64,000 bases of DNA from Caulobacter hibisci (GTDB lineage Bacteria > Pseudomonadota > Alphaproteobacteria > Caulobacterales > Caulobacteraceae), in the NCBI RefSeq assembly GCF_016135805.1, contig NZ_JADWOX010000012.1:1-64000 (forward strand), written 5' to 3'. The notes beneath the pieces are model-generated. The model was not told the DNA's origin and did no database searches. It saw only the letters and a program-made list of their open reading frames with translations. The position numbers and the translations under genes were made by a program. Positions 17,072 to 24,969 of the stretch are shown here, in pieces; position 1 is the first letter of the stretch; each line of letters begins with the position of its first letter.

Positions 17072-17613
17072 CCTACGCCCTGTTCGAGACCGGCCGTCGC
17101 CTCGCGGCCGGCGACAAGCTCACCGTCGCCGAGGCCGCCCAGGCGGTGGTGCGCGAGCGTCCCGACGCCCCGCTGCTGATCTTCGATCCCGACGGCCGGC
17201 AGGTGGACTTCGACCTGCGCGGAACCCCCGAAGACCTCGCCGCCCGCCTGGCGCCGGTCGAGCCCGAGCCTGAAACCCCGCGCGGCCGTGGCCGACCCAA
17301 GCTGGGCGTCGTCGCCCGCGAAGTGACGCTGCTGCCCCGCCATTGGGACTGGCTTGCCGCCCAGCCCGGCGGCGCCTCCGTCGCCCTGCGCAAGCTGGTC
17401 GAAGCCGCGCGCCGCGAGGCCGAGGCCCCCGACCGCCTGCGCCGCGCCCGCGACGCGGCCTACCGCTTCGCCAGCGCCGCCGCCGGCGACGCCCCGGGTT
17501 TCGAGGGGGCCATGCGGGCGCTCTATGCGGGGGATCGGGCGGGATTCGAGGCGGGGCTGGCGCAATGGCCAGCCGATGTGGCCGAGCACGCAAGAGCGCT
17601 GGCCGACTTCTAA
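17068..17613 (+). CDS. DUF2239 family protein
   Basis: A protein of 181 residues. It has the family features LIFDPDGRQVDFDLRG near residue 43, a basic RGRGRPKLGVVAREVTLLPR segment in the middle, and RHWDWLAAQPGGASVALRKL after it. The rest is helical and alanine-rich. The RGRGRPK stretch resembles an AT-hook-like or other nucleic acid-binding tail. It is cytoplasmic with no signal sequence. The start codon overlaps the GIY-YIG stop (ATGA), so the two are translationally coupled. The function of the domain is not established. Confidence 0.85.
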   Translation: MTYALFETGRRLAAGDKLTVAEAAQAVVRERPDAPLLIFDPDGRQVDFDLRGTPEDLAARLAPVEPEPETPRGRGRPKLGVVAREVTLLPRHWDWLAAQPGGASVALRKLVEAARREAEAPDRLRRARDAAYRFASAAAGDAPGFEGAMRALYAGDRAGFEAGLAQWPADVAEHARALADF

Positions 17614-17616
17614 ATC

Positions 17617-17783
17617 CTTCTCCCCCTGCGGGAGAAGGTGGCGGCCGAAGGCCGTCGGATGAGGGGTCTCTCAGACTGCGACGCTCCGCCCAGCCTATCC
17701 GCTCCACGCAGCTTGCCGGGCTATCGACCCCTCACCCGACCTCCCTTCGGGAGGCCACCCTCTCCCGCAAGGGGAGAGGGGCG
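17617..17783. repeat. Composite intergenic repeat, CCTTCTCCC...GGGAGAAGG family
   Basis: Begins with CTTCTCCCCCTGCGGGAGAAGG, continues through GGCGGCCGAAGGCCG, ATGAGGGGTCTCTCAGACT and a core with GACGCTCCGCCC, and ends with GGGAGGCCACC and CTCTCCCGCAAGGGGAGAGG. A similar element in opposite orientation lies at 19937-20106, and a half copy at 45738-45797. It separates the convergent DUF2239 and VOC genes. It is non-coding. Confidence 0.75.
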
Positions 17784-18176
17784 TCATTTGCCGCGCGGCT
17801 GCAACAGATCCCACCGATTGCCGTACAGATCCTCGAACACCGCCACGCTGCCATAGGCCTCGTGCCGCGGCTCCTCCAGGAACCTGACCCCCGCCGCGCT
17901 CAGCCGCGCGTGGTCGCCGTCGAAGTCGTCGGTGTGCAGGAACAGCCAGACCCGGCCGCCGCCCTGGTCGCCGACCAGCGCCGCCTGCTTGTCGTCGGCC
18001 GCCTTGGCCAGCAGGAACCGCGAGCCGCCAGGACCGGGCGACACCACCACCCAGCGCTTGCCCGCGCCCAGTTCGCTGTCTTCGACCAGCTCGAAGCCCA
18101 TCTTGCCGACATAGAAGGCCAGGGCCTCGTCATAGTCGCGCACGAGCAGGGACAGGAGGGCGAGATGCTGGGCCAT
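17784..18176 (-). CDS. VOC-family (glyoxalase/bleomycin resistance-like) protein
   Basis: A cytoplasmic 130-residue protein with two beta-alpha-beta-beta-beta modules. Telling elements are LSLLVRDYDEALAFYVGKMGFELVED at the start of module one, VWLFLHTDDFDGDHARL at the start of module two, and a final VAVFEDLYGNRWDLLQP carrying the usual metal-ligand or substrate glutamate region. Members include glyoxalases, dioxygenases and resistance proteins, so the reaction cannot be given. It lies alone between a repeat and the flagellin gene. Confidence 0.85.
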   Translation of the reverse strand: MAQHLALLSLLVRDYDEALAFYVGKMGFELVEDSELGAGKRWVVVSPGPGGSRFLLAKAADDKQAALVGDQGGGRVWLFLHTDDFDGDHARLSAAGVRFLEEPRHEAYGSVAVFEDLYGNRWDLLQPRGK

Positions 18177-18261
18177 GGCGACTCACGCGAGGGAAGGGGA
18201 GAGGAGAGCCGGACTTTGACGCCGATCCTCCATCCGTGAAATCCCCGTAGAGGCGGGAGCC

Positions 18262-19092
18262 TCAGCCCCCGAACAGCTTGAGGATATAGCTCGGCGCGGC
18301 GTTGGCGATCGACAGCGACTTGATGGCCAGCTGCTGCTTGACCTGAAGGGCCTGGAGCCGCGTGGCCTCCTGGGCCATGTCGGCATCGACCAGCCGGCCG
18401 ACCGAGGCCTCCAGCGTGTCCTGCAGCTTGTCGATGAAGGTCAGGTGGGTGTCGAGGGCGTTGGACTGGGTGCCCAGGCTCGAGAGGGCGGCGGTGACCT
18501 TCTGCATCACGCCGTCCATCGCCTTGATGTCGTTGGTGGTCGGCCGGGTCAGCAGGTCGGCGGGCATGCCCGACATCGCCGCGCCGCCGGTCGACAGGTC
18601 CACGTGGTCGACGTCGATGGTCTGGTCGGCCTTGGCGTTGGCCAGGGCCTTGATCGAGCCGGTCGAGCCCGATGAGATCAGGTTCACGCCGTTGAAGCTG
18701 GCGTTCTCCACCGCGCGGTCGATCTGCTTGCGCAGCGAGAGGTAGTCGTCGTTCAGCGCCTTGCGGCTGGCGGTGGTCAGGCTGGCGTCGGAGGCGGCCA
18801 GCATCTTCTGCTTCATCTGGTCGAGCAGGTCGGTGACCGTGTCGCCGGCCGCCAGGGCCACGTCCACCGTCGACTGGCCGCGCTGCAGCGAGGCGCGCAC
18901 GGCGTCCAGCGACTTGGCCTCGGCCGACTGCATCTTGGCGGTGGCCCAGACGGCGGGATTGTCCTTGGGGCTGGAGATCTTCAGGCCGGTGGCGATGCGG
19001 CGCAGGGTCGTCGACAGATCACGATTGATCGTGTTCAGCGACTGCAGGGCGATCATCGCCCCCACGTTCGTGTTGATGCTGTTCTGCGGCAT
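18262..19092 (-). CDS. Flagellin
   Basis: A flagellar filament subunit. The conserved N-terminal D0/D1 helices read NSINTNVGAMIALQSLN and LRRIATGLKISSPKDNPA, and the C-terminal D1/D0 helices read VDADMAQEATRLQALQVKQQ and SIANAAPSYILKLF. The central domain is short, giving 276 residues, as in the small Caulobacter flagellins of about 273. The start at 19092 (MPQNSINTN) matches the family; an ATG at 19140 would add 16 residues that do not fit. It is exported through the flagellar type III apparatus. No other flagellar gene is nearby, which agrees with the dispersed flagellin loci of Caulobacter. Confidence 0.92.
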   Translation of the reverse strand: MPQNSINTNVGAMIALQSLNTINRDLSTTLRRIATGLKISSPKDNPAVWATAKMQSAEAKSLDAVRASLQRGQSTVDVALAAGDTVTDLLDQMKQKMLAASDASLTTASRKALNDDYLSLRKQIDRAVENASFNGVNLISSGSTGSIKALANAKADQTIDVDHVDLSTGGAAMSGMPADLLTRPTTNDIKAMDGVMQKVTAALSSLGTQSNALDTHLTFIDKLQDTLEASVGRLVDADMAQEATRLQALQVKQQLAIKSLSIANAAPSYILKLFGG

Positions 19093-19211
19093 CGACCCGT
19101 TTCCCGGCGCGGCCATTCTGGCCAAGGACGCGTTTTGCATCCAAAGCCCAGTTCTGCACGTGTTGCGTTAGCGCATCGTTAGGCTGCGCGGAAAAGTTCG
19201 CGTTCGTGGTT

Positions 19212-19230
19212 CCTCGCTCTGAGAGCGAGG
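19212..19230. promoter_or_regulatory. Palindrome upstream of the flagellin gene
   Basis: CCTCGCTCTGAGAGCGAGG is a perfect inverted repeat with a one-base centre, about 120 bp upstream of the preferred flagellin start. It could be an activator site or a short hairpin. No matching sigma-54 -24/-12 pair with correct spacing was found nearby. Confidence 0.3.
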
Positions 19231-19247
19231 GCGGAGCTCAAGCTAAA

Positions 19248-19380
19248 AGCCCTTCCCCCTTGATGGGGGAAGGGTTGGGATGGGGGTGGAGCCGCGCGTT
19301 CCACCTGCAAGTCTTTTCAAGCTGAACCGCCGCAACCACCCCCAACCCCGGCCCTTCCCCCATCAAGGGGGAAGGGGGAA
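19248..19380. repeat. Intergenic inverted repeat, CCTTCCCCCTTGATGGGGGAAGG family
   Basis: The left arm CCCTTCCCCCTTGATGGGGG and the right arm CCCCCATCAAGGGGGAAGGG are complementary and flank a centre that also contains complementary GGGATGGGGGTGG-like and CCACCCCCAACCCC-like runs. It could form a long stem in either strand's transcript. It lies upstream of the flagellin gene and belongs to the same general class as the other intergenic hairpins in this window. Confidence 0.7.
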
Positions 19381-19936
19381 GAAAGGCGGACGGGGATAGA
19401 GCGCTTTCCATCCCCGGCGAACTCGAAAAAGAGTTCAACCAAAACAGCGCGCTATAACTTTCTCACCCAAACTTATCAGACGCGCCAAAACCACCCGCAT
19501 ACTCAAACCCATCCCAGCCATGGGGAGGGCTCTTGGTACCGGCCCAAGTTGCGGCTGTGATCGCATCGAGCGGGGCCGCTTGTTGCGTCATGGGAAGGGC
19601 GGGTTTGCAGGATCGCTCAGAAGGCGTGACTGGACCGCCAGCCGTTCCGTGACGCGACAAGCGGGTAGACAGGCCGGGAACGTTCAAACCGGTTCAACAG
19701 GATCAGCCGAGGCCGCGCCGGATTACCGCGGGGCTGTCGATCCTGCCCGTCCGAGGGCTAGCCGGGCCAATGGCTGAAATAGCGCCTACGCCCCCGGTCC
19801 TTCGAGCCAACGATGCGGCGGAGCGGTCTGACGAAGCCGAAACGCTAAAACCCATCACGGTCTCCGGGCTCCGCCCGGCCGCTCCGCGCCTTCCCACCCA
19901 CTTTCGCGGATTTCCGCGAGAGGCCGCCAACCCGTG
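19381..19936. other. Gene-free stretch between two repeats
   Basis: About 555 bp without a convincing gene. Frames of 74-85 codons exist on both strands (for example minus 19687-19463 and plus 19520-19777), but they lack ribosome binding sites, recognisable domains and the third-position GC pattern of the neighbouring genes. No tRNA, RNase P or other structured RNA signature was recognised. The first 80 bases are richer in A and T than average. Confidence 0.5.
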
Positions 19937-20106
19937 CCCTCTCCCCTTGCGGGAGAGGGTGGCCTCGCGGAGCGAGGTCGGGTGAGGGGTCTCTCAGACC
20001 TCAAAGCCGCTTGCTGTGGATAGATCGGGCGGAGCGTCCAACATCCGAGAAACCCCTCATCCGACGGCCTTCGGCCGCCACCTTCTCCCGCAAGGGGAGA
20101 AGGGTC
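19937..20106. repeat. Composite intergenic repeat, second copy in opposite orientation
   Basis: Outer hairpins CCCTCTCCCCTTGCGGGAGAGG and CTTCTCCCGCAAGGGGAGAAGG bracket a core with GAGGGGTCTCTCAGACC, GGGCGGAGCGTC and CATCCGACGGCCTTCGGCCG. Read on the minus strand it parallels the element at 17617-17783, including GACGCTCCGCCC in the core. It abuts the stop codon of the methyltransferase gene. Confidence 0.75.
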
Positions 20107-20108
20107 TC

Positions 20109-20876
20109 CTACCACCCCAACGCCACTTCCCCGCGCAGGATCGCCTCGGCCTCCACCGAATGCTTCCCGCCCTCGCGATCGTGCAGCACCAGCGCCGGCA
20201 GCAGCGCCAGCGGCGCCTTGCCGGTCTTCACCGCCCGCACCAGCACCCGCTTGGCCGGCGTATCGGCGAACGGCTGCACCGGGCGGATGCGGAACGAGCC
20301 GGCCTTCGGCGCCAGCAGGGCCAGGATATCGGCCAGGCGGTCGGCGCGGTGGATCAGGGTGATGGTCCCGCCTTCGCGCACGGCCTTCAGGGCAAAGGCG
20401 GTCCAGGCGGCCAGACCGGCATCGGCCATCCAGGCGCCGGACTTTTCGGGCGCCGGCGCGCGCAGGGCCTTGGGGTCGTCGAAGAACGGTGGATTGCTGA
20501 TCATCGCGTCGAACACCGGCAGGCCCACGGCCCGGAAACCGGCGGCGACGTCGCCCTCGACGATCTCGACTCGCTCGGCCAGCTGGTTCAGGGCCGCGTT
20601 CTCCCGGGCCAGGGCGGCGGCGGTCGGATCGCGCTCCAGCCCGACGAATCGCGCGCCCGGGCGACGGGTCGCTGCCGCCAGCAGCGCCCCGCCGACCCCG
20701 CAGCCGGCCTCGATCAGCCGCTCGCCTTCGCCGACGTCGCAGGCGGCCGCCAGCAAGGCCGCATCGAGCCCTGCCCGGTATCCCGCCGCCGATTGGCGCA
20801 GCCTCACGCGCCCGCCGAGAACGCGGTCTTCGGTGACGGAAGAGGGGATCGAAGGGGCAGTGGAGGGATCAGACAA
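20109..20876 (-). CDS. TrmN6-like SAM-dependent methyltransferase (tRNA1(Val) A37 N6 type)
   Basis: A class I methyltransferase of 255 residues. The SAM-binding glycine motif is LIEAGCGVGG, the acidic strand-2 end is GLERD, and the catalytic N6-adenine motif is SNPPFF. The N-terminal SVTEDRVLGGRVRLRQS and YRAGLDAALLAAA are typical of the YfiC/TrmN6 group, which methylates A37 of tRNA-Val. A related role on another RNA or a protein is possible. It is transcribed divergently from the polyprenyl synthase, with about 98 bp between starts. Confidence 0.82.
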   Translation of the reverse strand: MSDPSTAPSIPSSVTEDRVLGGRVRLRQSAAGYRAGLDAALLAAACDVGEGERLIEAGCGVGGALLAAATRRPGARFVGLERDPTAAALARENAALNQLAERVEIVEGDVAAGFRAVGLPVFDAMISNPPFFDDPKALRAPAPEKSGAWMADAGLAAWTAFALKAVREGGTITLIHRADRLADILALLAPKAGSFRIRPVQPFADTPAKRVLVRAVKTGKAPLALLPALVLHDREGGKHSVEAEAILRGEVALGW

Positions 20877-20974
20877 CGTTTCGGGCCTTGTGCTCGCCTT
20901 GACCCTGACCTATCCCGCCACCATTGTCGCTCGCAACGGTCCCAGCGCCGCGCGTGCCGTCGCCTGAGGAGTAC

Positions 20975-21991
20975 ATGGTCTTGGACGCAGCTGCAGCGAC
21001 CCTCGCCCGACAACCGGGATCGGTGGATCGTCTCGTGCGCCTGACCGCCGCCGACATGGCCGGCGTCGATCGGCTGATCACCGACCGCATGCAGAGCGAC
21101 GTTCCGGTGATCCCGGCCCTGGCCGAGCACCTGATCGCCGCCGGCGGCAAGCGCCTGCGCCCGCTGCTGACCGTGGCCGCCGCGCGCCTGGCCGGGTCCG
21201 AGAACGACCACTGCCTGAAGCTTGCCGCGGCCGTCGAGTTCATCCACACCGCCACCCTGCTGCATGACGACGTCGTCGACGGCAGCCAGCTGCGTCGCGG
21301 CAAGGTCGCCGCCCACCTGATCTGGGGCGCGGCCCAAAGCGTGCTGGTCGGCGACTTCCTGTTCGCCCGCGCCTTCGAGCTGATGGTCGAGACCGACTCG
21401 ATGCGCGCCCTGCAGATCCTGGCCCAGGCCAGCCGCGTCATCGCCGAGGGCGAGGTGATGCAGCTGATGCGCAGCCACGACCTCAACCTGTCGCAGGCGC
21501 TGTATCTCGAGATCATCCAGGCCAAGACCGCCGAGCTGTTCGCCGCCGCCGCCGAGGCCGGCGCGGTGTCGGCCGGCGTCGACGCCGAACGCTCCAAGGC
21601 CCTGCGCGACTACGGCATGAGCCTGGGCCTGGCCTTCCAGCTGGCCGACGACGCCCTCGACTACGGCGGCGCCACCGAGACCCTGGGCAAGAACGCCGGC
21701 GACGACTTCCGCGAAGGCAAGGCCACCCTGCCGCTGCTGCTGGCCATCGCCCGTTCGGGTCCGCGCGAGGCCGAGTTCTGGGAGCGGGCCATCGGCCGTC
21801 GCGAACAGACCGAGGCCGACTTCCGCCGCGCCCGCGAGCTGATCATCGGCACCGGGGCCCTGGACGCCACCCTCGACCTGGCCGCCGAATATGCCGACAA
21901 GGCCAAGGCGGCCCTGGCGCTCTTCCCGGCCAACGAGCTTCGCGAAAGCCTCGAAAGCCTCGCCGACTTCGCGGTCAGCCGCCGGGCCTGA
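20975..21991 (+). CDS. ispB: Long-chain polyprenyl diphosphate synthase (octaprenyl/decaprenyl type)
   Basis: A 338-residue trans-prenyltransferase that makes the side chain of ubiquinone. It has GGKRLRP, the first aspartate motif DDVVD with the short two-residue spacing of long-chain enzymes, and the second motif DDALD. FIHTATLLHDDVVDGSQLRRG and GDFLFARAFELM match IspB-type proteins. The ATG at 20975 directly follows GAGGAG-TAC, which decides the start over a GTG upstream. It overlaps the next gene by one base. Ubiquinone-10 would be usual in this group, but chain length is not readable here. Confidence 0.9.
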   Translation: MVLDAAAATLARQPGSVDRLVRLTAADMAGVDRLITDRMQSDVPVIPALAEHLIAAGGKRLRPLLTVAAARLAGSENDHCLKLAAAVEFIHTATLLHDDVVDGSQLRRGKVAAHLIWGAAQSVLVGDFLFARAFELMVETDSMRALQILAQASRVIAEGEVMQLMRSHDLNLSQALYLEIIQAKTAELFAAAAEAGAVSAGVDAERSKALRDYGMSLGLAFQLADDALDYGGATETLGKNAGDDFREGKATLPLLLAIARSGPREAEFWERAIGRREQTEADFRRARELIIGTGALDATLDLAAEYADKAKAALALFPANELRESLESLADFAVSRRA

Positions 21992-22515
21992 TGGCGCAGG
22001 GCTACAACCCCTCCGGCGACCCTCACGGTCAAGACCGTCACCACGGCGCTCACGCAGCCGGCGAGGCGGCGGGCAAGGTGATCGGCGGCGGCGTCGGGGT
22101 GCTGGTCGGCTTCGCCCTGATCCTGCTGTTCTTCGGCCCGCTGCTGTGGGCGCCGCTTTTCGCGGGCCTCGGCGCGGCGCGGTTCGTCCCCGGCTCCTGG
22201 CAGCCCTGGCTGGCCGGCCTCGCGGCCGCCGGCGCGGCGCTGTTCGTCCAGTTCCTGCTGCTGGTCCAGAAGAGCCCGGTGCTGCGCTATCCGGTGGTGG
22301 CGCTGTTCTCGGTCGCCTGGGTGGGCGGCCTGTGGCTGGAGCTGACCGCGCCGAAGCACGACTGGCTGACCACGGCTCCGGCCTGGCATGCGCCGGGTCC
22401 ATGGGCCTGGGCGCTGATCGGCCTGGGCGTCGTCGTCTACGCCGGCCTCTACCTCCTGGCCCTGTCACGCTTCGGCAAGGGACGCTGGGCCAGGCGCTGG
22501 CAACTGCTGCGGTGA
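21991..22515 (+). CDS. Hypothetical membrane protein
   Basis: A 174-residue protein. A polar, histidine-rich N-terminus (GQDRHHGAH) of about 25 residues is followed by four hydrophobic segments (around 34-58, 68-90, 98-112 and 133-155). The C-terminus is basic (RFGKGRWARRWQLLR), which suits the positive-inside rule. Its ATG shares a base with the stop of ispB, so it is translated with it. No family was recognised. A role linked to quinone synthesis is suggested only by the coupling. Confidence 0.7.
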   Translation: MAQGYNPSGDPHGQDRHHGAHAAGEAAGKVIGGGVGVLVGFALILLFFGPLLWAPLFAGLGAARFVPGSWQPWLAGLAAAGAALFVQFLLLVQKSPVLRYPVVALFSVAWVGGLWLELTAPKHDWLTTAPAWHAPGPWAWALIGLGVVVYAGLYLLALSRFGKGRWARRWQLLR

Positions 22516-22584
22516 ATTCGCCGTAAGGAAGCTCGACAACGGCGAGTGAACGTCCCAAGTCTCCTGAGAGACGAAAGGCCCGCG

Positions 22585-22983
22585 ATGATCCGCTTCATCC
22601 TCAACCTGCTCTGGTTCTTCCTCGGCGGTTGGCTGTCGGGCCTGCTGTGGCTGCTGGGCGGCCTTCTGCTGGCCATCACCGTCGTCGGCCTGCCCTATAC
22701 GGGCGCGGCCTGGCGCATCGCGGGCTTTGCCTTCTGGCCGTTCGGCAAGGAGATCGTCAGCCGCGACCTCGTCACCGGGCGCGGCGACATCGGCACCGGA
22801 CCGCTGGGCTTCGTGCTGAACCTGATCTGGTTCGTGCTCGGCGGCTGGTACATCGCGCTCAGCCACCTGCTGATCGCCGTCGCCGAGGCCATCAGCATCA
22901 TCGGCATCCCGTTCGCCATCAAGGACCTTCAGTTGGCCTACATAGCCCTGGCCCCGATCGGCCGCACGGTGGTGCGTCGCTAG
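22585..22983 (+). CDS. YccF domain-containing inner-membrane protein
   Basis: A 132-residue protein with two copies of the YccF domain. The first runs over IRFILNLLWFFLGGWLSGLLW with VVGLPYTGAAWRIAGFAFWPFGKEI after it; the second is LGFVLNLIWFVLGGWYIALSH with IIGIPFAIKDLQLAYIALAPIG. Each copy carries hydrophobic helices, consistent with a small integral membrane protein. GAAAGG lies six bases before the ATG. The function of YccF proteins is not established. Its stop codon overlaps that of the convergent ccdB gene by four bases. Confidence 0.85.
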   Translation: MIRFILNLLWFFLGGWLSGLLWLLGGLLLAITVVGLPYTGAAWRIAGFAFWPFGKEIVSRDLVTGRGDIGTGPLGFVLNLIWFVLGGWYIALSHLLIAVAEAISIIGIPFAIKDLQLAYIALAPIGRTVVRR

Positions 22984-23297
22984 AAGCCGGTGAACAGCCT
23001 GTCGAGGGCGCGGCGGATGGCGTCCTCGTGGACGGCGAGGGAAGCGACACGCTCGCGGAGCAGCGTCGTCGAAACGCCGACCAGCTCGGGGATGAAGACC
23101 AGAAGCGCCTGGCCGTGGATTTCGACCTTGGCCGACAGCTCGCTGAGCGGCAGGGCGCTTTGCGGCAAATACAGCGGCGCCACGACGGCGGTAGGAAGAT
23201 CCCCGGCATGGTGCGACTGGAGCACGACGACATAGGGCGCTGCCGCGCAGGTGCGGATCGAGGGATTGGGAAACACGTCGAACTGGCGGATCACCAC
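22980..23297 (-). CDS. ccdB: CcdB-type toxin
   Basis: A type II toxin of 105 residues. The family start reads IRQFDVFPNPS, followed by PYVVVLQSH, VVAPLYLP and the HGQALLVFIPELVGVSTTLL core, with the conserved C-terminal end RRALDRLFTGF. CcdB poisons DNA gyrase by contacts through its last residues; the tail here is full length. GTG start at 23297, overlapping the antitoxin gene by seven bases, antitoxin first, as expected. Chromosomal CcdAB pairs are often stable or domesticated; activity is untested. Confidence 0.9.
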   Translation of the reverse strand: MVIRQFDVFPNPSIRTCAAAPYVVVLQSHHAGDLPTAVVAPLYLPQSALPLSELSAKVEIHGQALLVFIPELVGVSTTLLRERVASLAVHEDAIRRALDRLFTGF

Positions 23298-23545
23298 CGG
23301 CGCAGATCGTCCCCAAAGGCGCCGTCGGCTTCAACCCGCTCACGATAGTGTCGGATCGCCTCGGCGTTCTCTTCGGTCCAGCGCCGAGCGCGCGCCTCGG
23401 CCCCGGCCGGGTCCACCTTCTGCAGGTGCAGCCGAAGTTGAGGCTCGCTCAGGCCGGCGACCGAAATCCCGAGACGCTGCGCCTGGGCCAGCAGTTCCGG
23501 ATCGATGCCGCCGCCGGCCGCTATGTCGAGTTCGGGCTTGCCCAT
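23291..23545 (-). CDS. ccdA: CcdA-type antitoxin
   Basis: An 84-residue antitoxin. The N-terminal half would form the DNA-binding dimer (DPELLAQAQRLGISVAGLSE is in the usual place). The C-terminal half is the toxin-neutralising tail with EARARRWTEENAEAIRHY, a strong CcdA signature. It overlaps ccdB and represses the pair by analogy with the F-plasmid system. It starts 13 bases after the AAA ATPase gene on the same strand, so it may also be read from upstream promoters. Confidence 0.88.
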   Translation of the reverse strand: MGKPELDIAAGGGIDPELLAQAQRLGISVAGLSEPQLRLHLQKVDPAGAEARARRWTEENAEAIRHYRERVEADGAFGDDLRRW

Positions 23546-23558
23546 GGCCCGGAGGCTA

Positions 23559-24299
23559 TCACGCCTCGTCGTCGCTCGACAGCAGGACGTCCAGGAAGGT
23601 CTGGCGACGGTTGAGGAAGCTGCGGGTCACCTGGAAGTGCTCGGTGTCCTCGTACTCCACCCGCTCCAGGCCGCGCTCGGAGGCCTGGTAGATCCAGGCG
23701 TCGGGGTAGCCCAGCAGGATCGGCGAGTGCGTGGCGATGATGAACTGCGAGCGCGCCAGCACCAGCTCGTGCAGCCGCGCCAGGAACGACAGCTGCCGCG
23801 TCGGCGACAGCGCCGCCTCCGGCTCGTCGAGGATGTAGAGACCGTCGCCGCGGAAGCGGTTGTCGAACAGGGCGAAGAAGGCTTCGCCGTGCGACTGCTC
23901 ATGCAGAGGGACGTGGCCGTAGCCGGACACGCCGACATCCTCGATGTAGCTGGCGACGTTGAAGAAGCTTTCGGCGCGCAGGAAATAGCCGTCGATCGGC
24001 CGCAGATGTCCCCGGATTCTGCGAATGTGCTGGCTGAGCGGGGAATGCGAGGCGCGGGTGGAAAAGTTGACGCCCGTCGAGCCTCCTTCGGCATTGAAGC
24101 CCCACGCCACGGCGAGGGCGTCGATCAGGGTCGACTTGCCCGAGCCGTTCTCGCCGACCAGGAAGGTCACGCGCGGATGGAACGCCAGGCTGTCGAGGCC
24201 ACGAACCGCGGCCAGGTTGAACGGATAGGCGCCAGCGTTCCAGCCCTCGCCGCGCTCGAAGCGGGCTTCGATCCAGTACGGGCGGGTCAGGCCGGTCAA
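23559..24299 (-). CDS. AAA-family (SMC/ABC-like) ATPase
   Basis: A 246-residue soluble ATPase of the predicted-ATPase group related to ABC and SMC heads. Walker A is GENGSGKST, the Walker B/D-loop region is LYILDEPEAALSP, and the H-loop is ATHSPIL. Between them lie about 110 residues without the canonical ABC signature but with a family-specific FFALFDNRF region. The start overlaps the dioxygenase stop by four bases. Similar single-domain ATPases occur near defence or toxin genes but also alone, so the role is unknown. Downstream on the same strand is the ccdAB pair. Confidence 0.82.
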   Translation of the reverse strand: MTGLTRPYWIEARFERGEGWNAGAYPFNLAAVRGLDSLAFHPRVTFLVGENGSGKSTLIDALAVAWGFNAEGGSTGVNFSTRASHSPLSQHIRRIRGHLRPIDGYFLRAESFFNVASYIEDVGVSGYGHVPLHEQSHGEAFFALFDNRFRGDGLYILDEPEAALSPTRQLSFLARLHELVLARSQFIIATHSPILLGYPDAWIYQASERGLERVEYEDTEHFQVTRSFLNRRQTFLDVLLSSDDEA

Positions 24300-24967
24300 G
24301 TGGCCGCCCAGGCCAGGCCGCCGGGCAGGTCGAAATCGGCGTAGTCGACCTGAAGCACGCGTCGGCGACGGGGCGGATCGGCTCGGTCGGAAGCGTGCAG
24401 GATCGGCGTCGAATAGGCCCAGACGTCGCCGGCCTTCGCTTCGCAGACGATGACCTCATGACCGGCGGTGGCCTCGGCGGCGCGGTCCGCCGGCACACGG
24501 CCCAGCCGATGGCTGCCGAGCGCGGCTTTCAGCGGCGCGTTGCCGAGATCGACGGGATCGAGATGGACGCGCAGGGTGACCATGCGGGCCAGGATCTCGA
24601 AAGGCGGGGCCACATGCAACAGGCCGTCCTTGACCGACCAGGGGCCGAAGCCCTGGACCTCGATCCGTTCGGCGACGGGCAGCACCCGGTCCTGGTGCCA
24701 GGCCACGGACCAGTTGGCGTCGGGGGTCTTGTCGAACATCGTCGCCCGCACCGGGCGCGCCCCGGCCGAGGTCAGGCTTGCGGCGAGGGCTCCGATCGGC
24801 CCCTCGGAGGAGAGCTGGGCGGCAAGGCCTTGGTCGCCGGCGTCGAGGCGGGCGCCTGGCTTGCGGGCGGTCCGCTCGTCGGCCAGCGCCCGGAGGCGTT
24901 CGAGCGCCTCCGGCGACAGGACGGCGGGAAAATGCGCCGCCCCGTCACGCTGGAAGTCGAGGTTCAC
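24296..24967 (-). CDS. Phytanoyl-CoA dioxygenase (PhyH) family protein
   Basis: A likely Fe(II)/2-oxoglutarate oxygenase of 223 residues. The first iron ligands are in WHQD, the distal histidine is in TPILHAS, and the 2-oxoglutarate arginine is probably in RRRRVLQVDY. WSVKDGLLHV and LGSHRLG match the PhyH fold. The GTG start lies two bases after the fumC stop, so it is part of that operon. Bacterial PhyH proteins hydroxylate many small molecules; the substrate is not evident. Confidence 0.82.
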   Translation of the reverse strand: MNLDFQRDGAAHFPAVLSPEALERLRALADERTARKPGARLDAGDQGLAAQLSSEGPIGALAASLTSAGARPVRATMFDKTPDANWSVAWHQDRVLPVAERIEVQGFGPWSVKDGLLHVAPPFEILARMVTLRVHLDPVDLGNAPLKAALGSHRLGRVPADRAAEATAGHEVIVCEAKAGDVWAYSTPILHASDRADPPRRRRVLQVDYADFDLPGGLAWAAT

Positions 24968-24969
24968 CC

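Noticed and set aside
19120..19160. Sigma-54 promoter for flagellin at TGGGCTTTGGATGC
   Set aside because: The GG-to-GC spacing is one base too short for a functional -24/-12 pair.
19463..19777. Two opposing frames of 74 and 85 codons in the flagellin upstream region
   Set aside because: No ribosome binding site, domain or typical codon pattern; left as gene-free.
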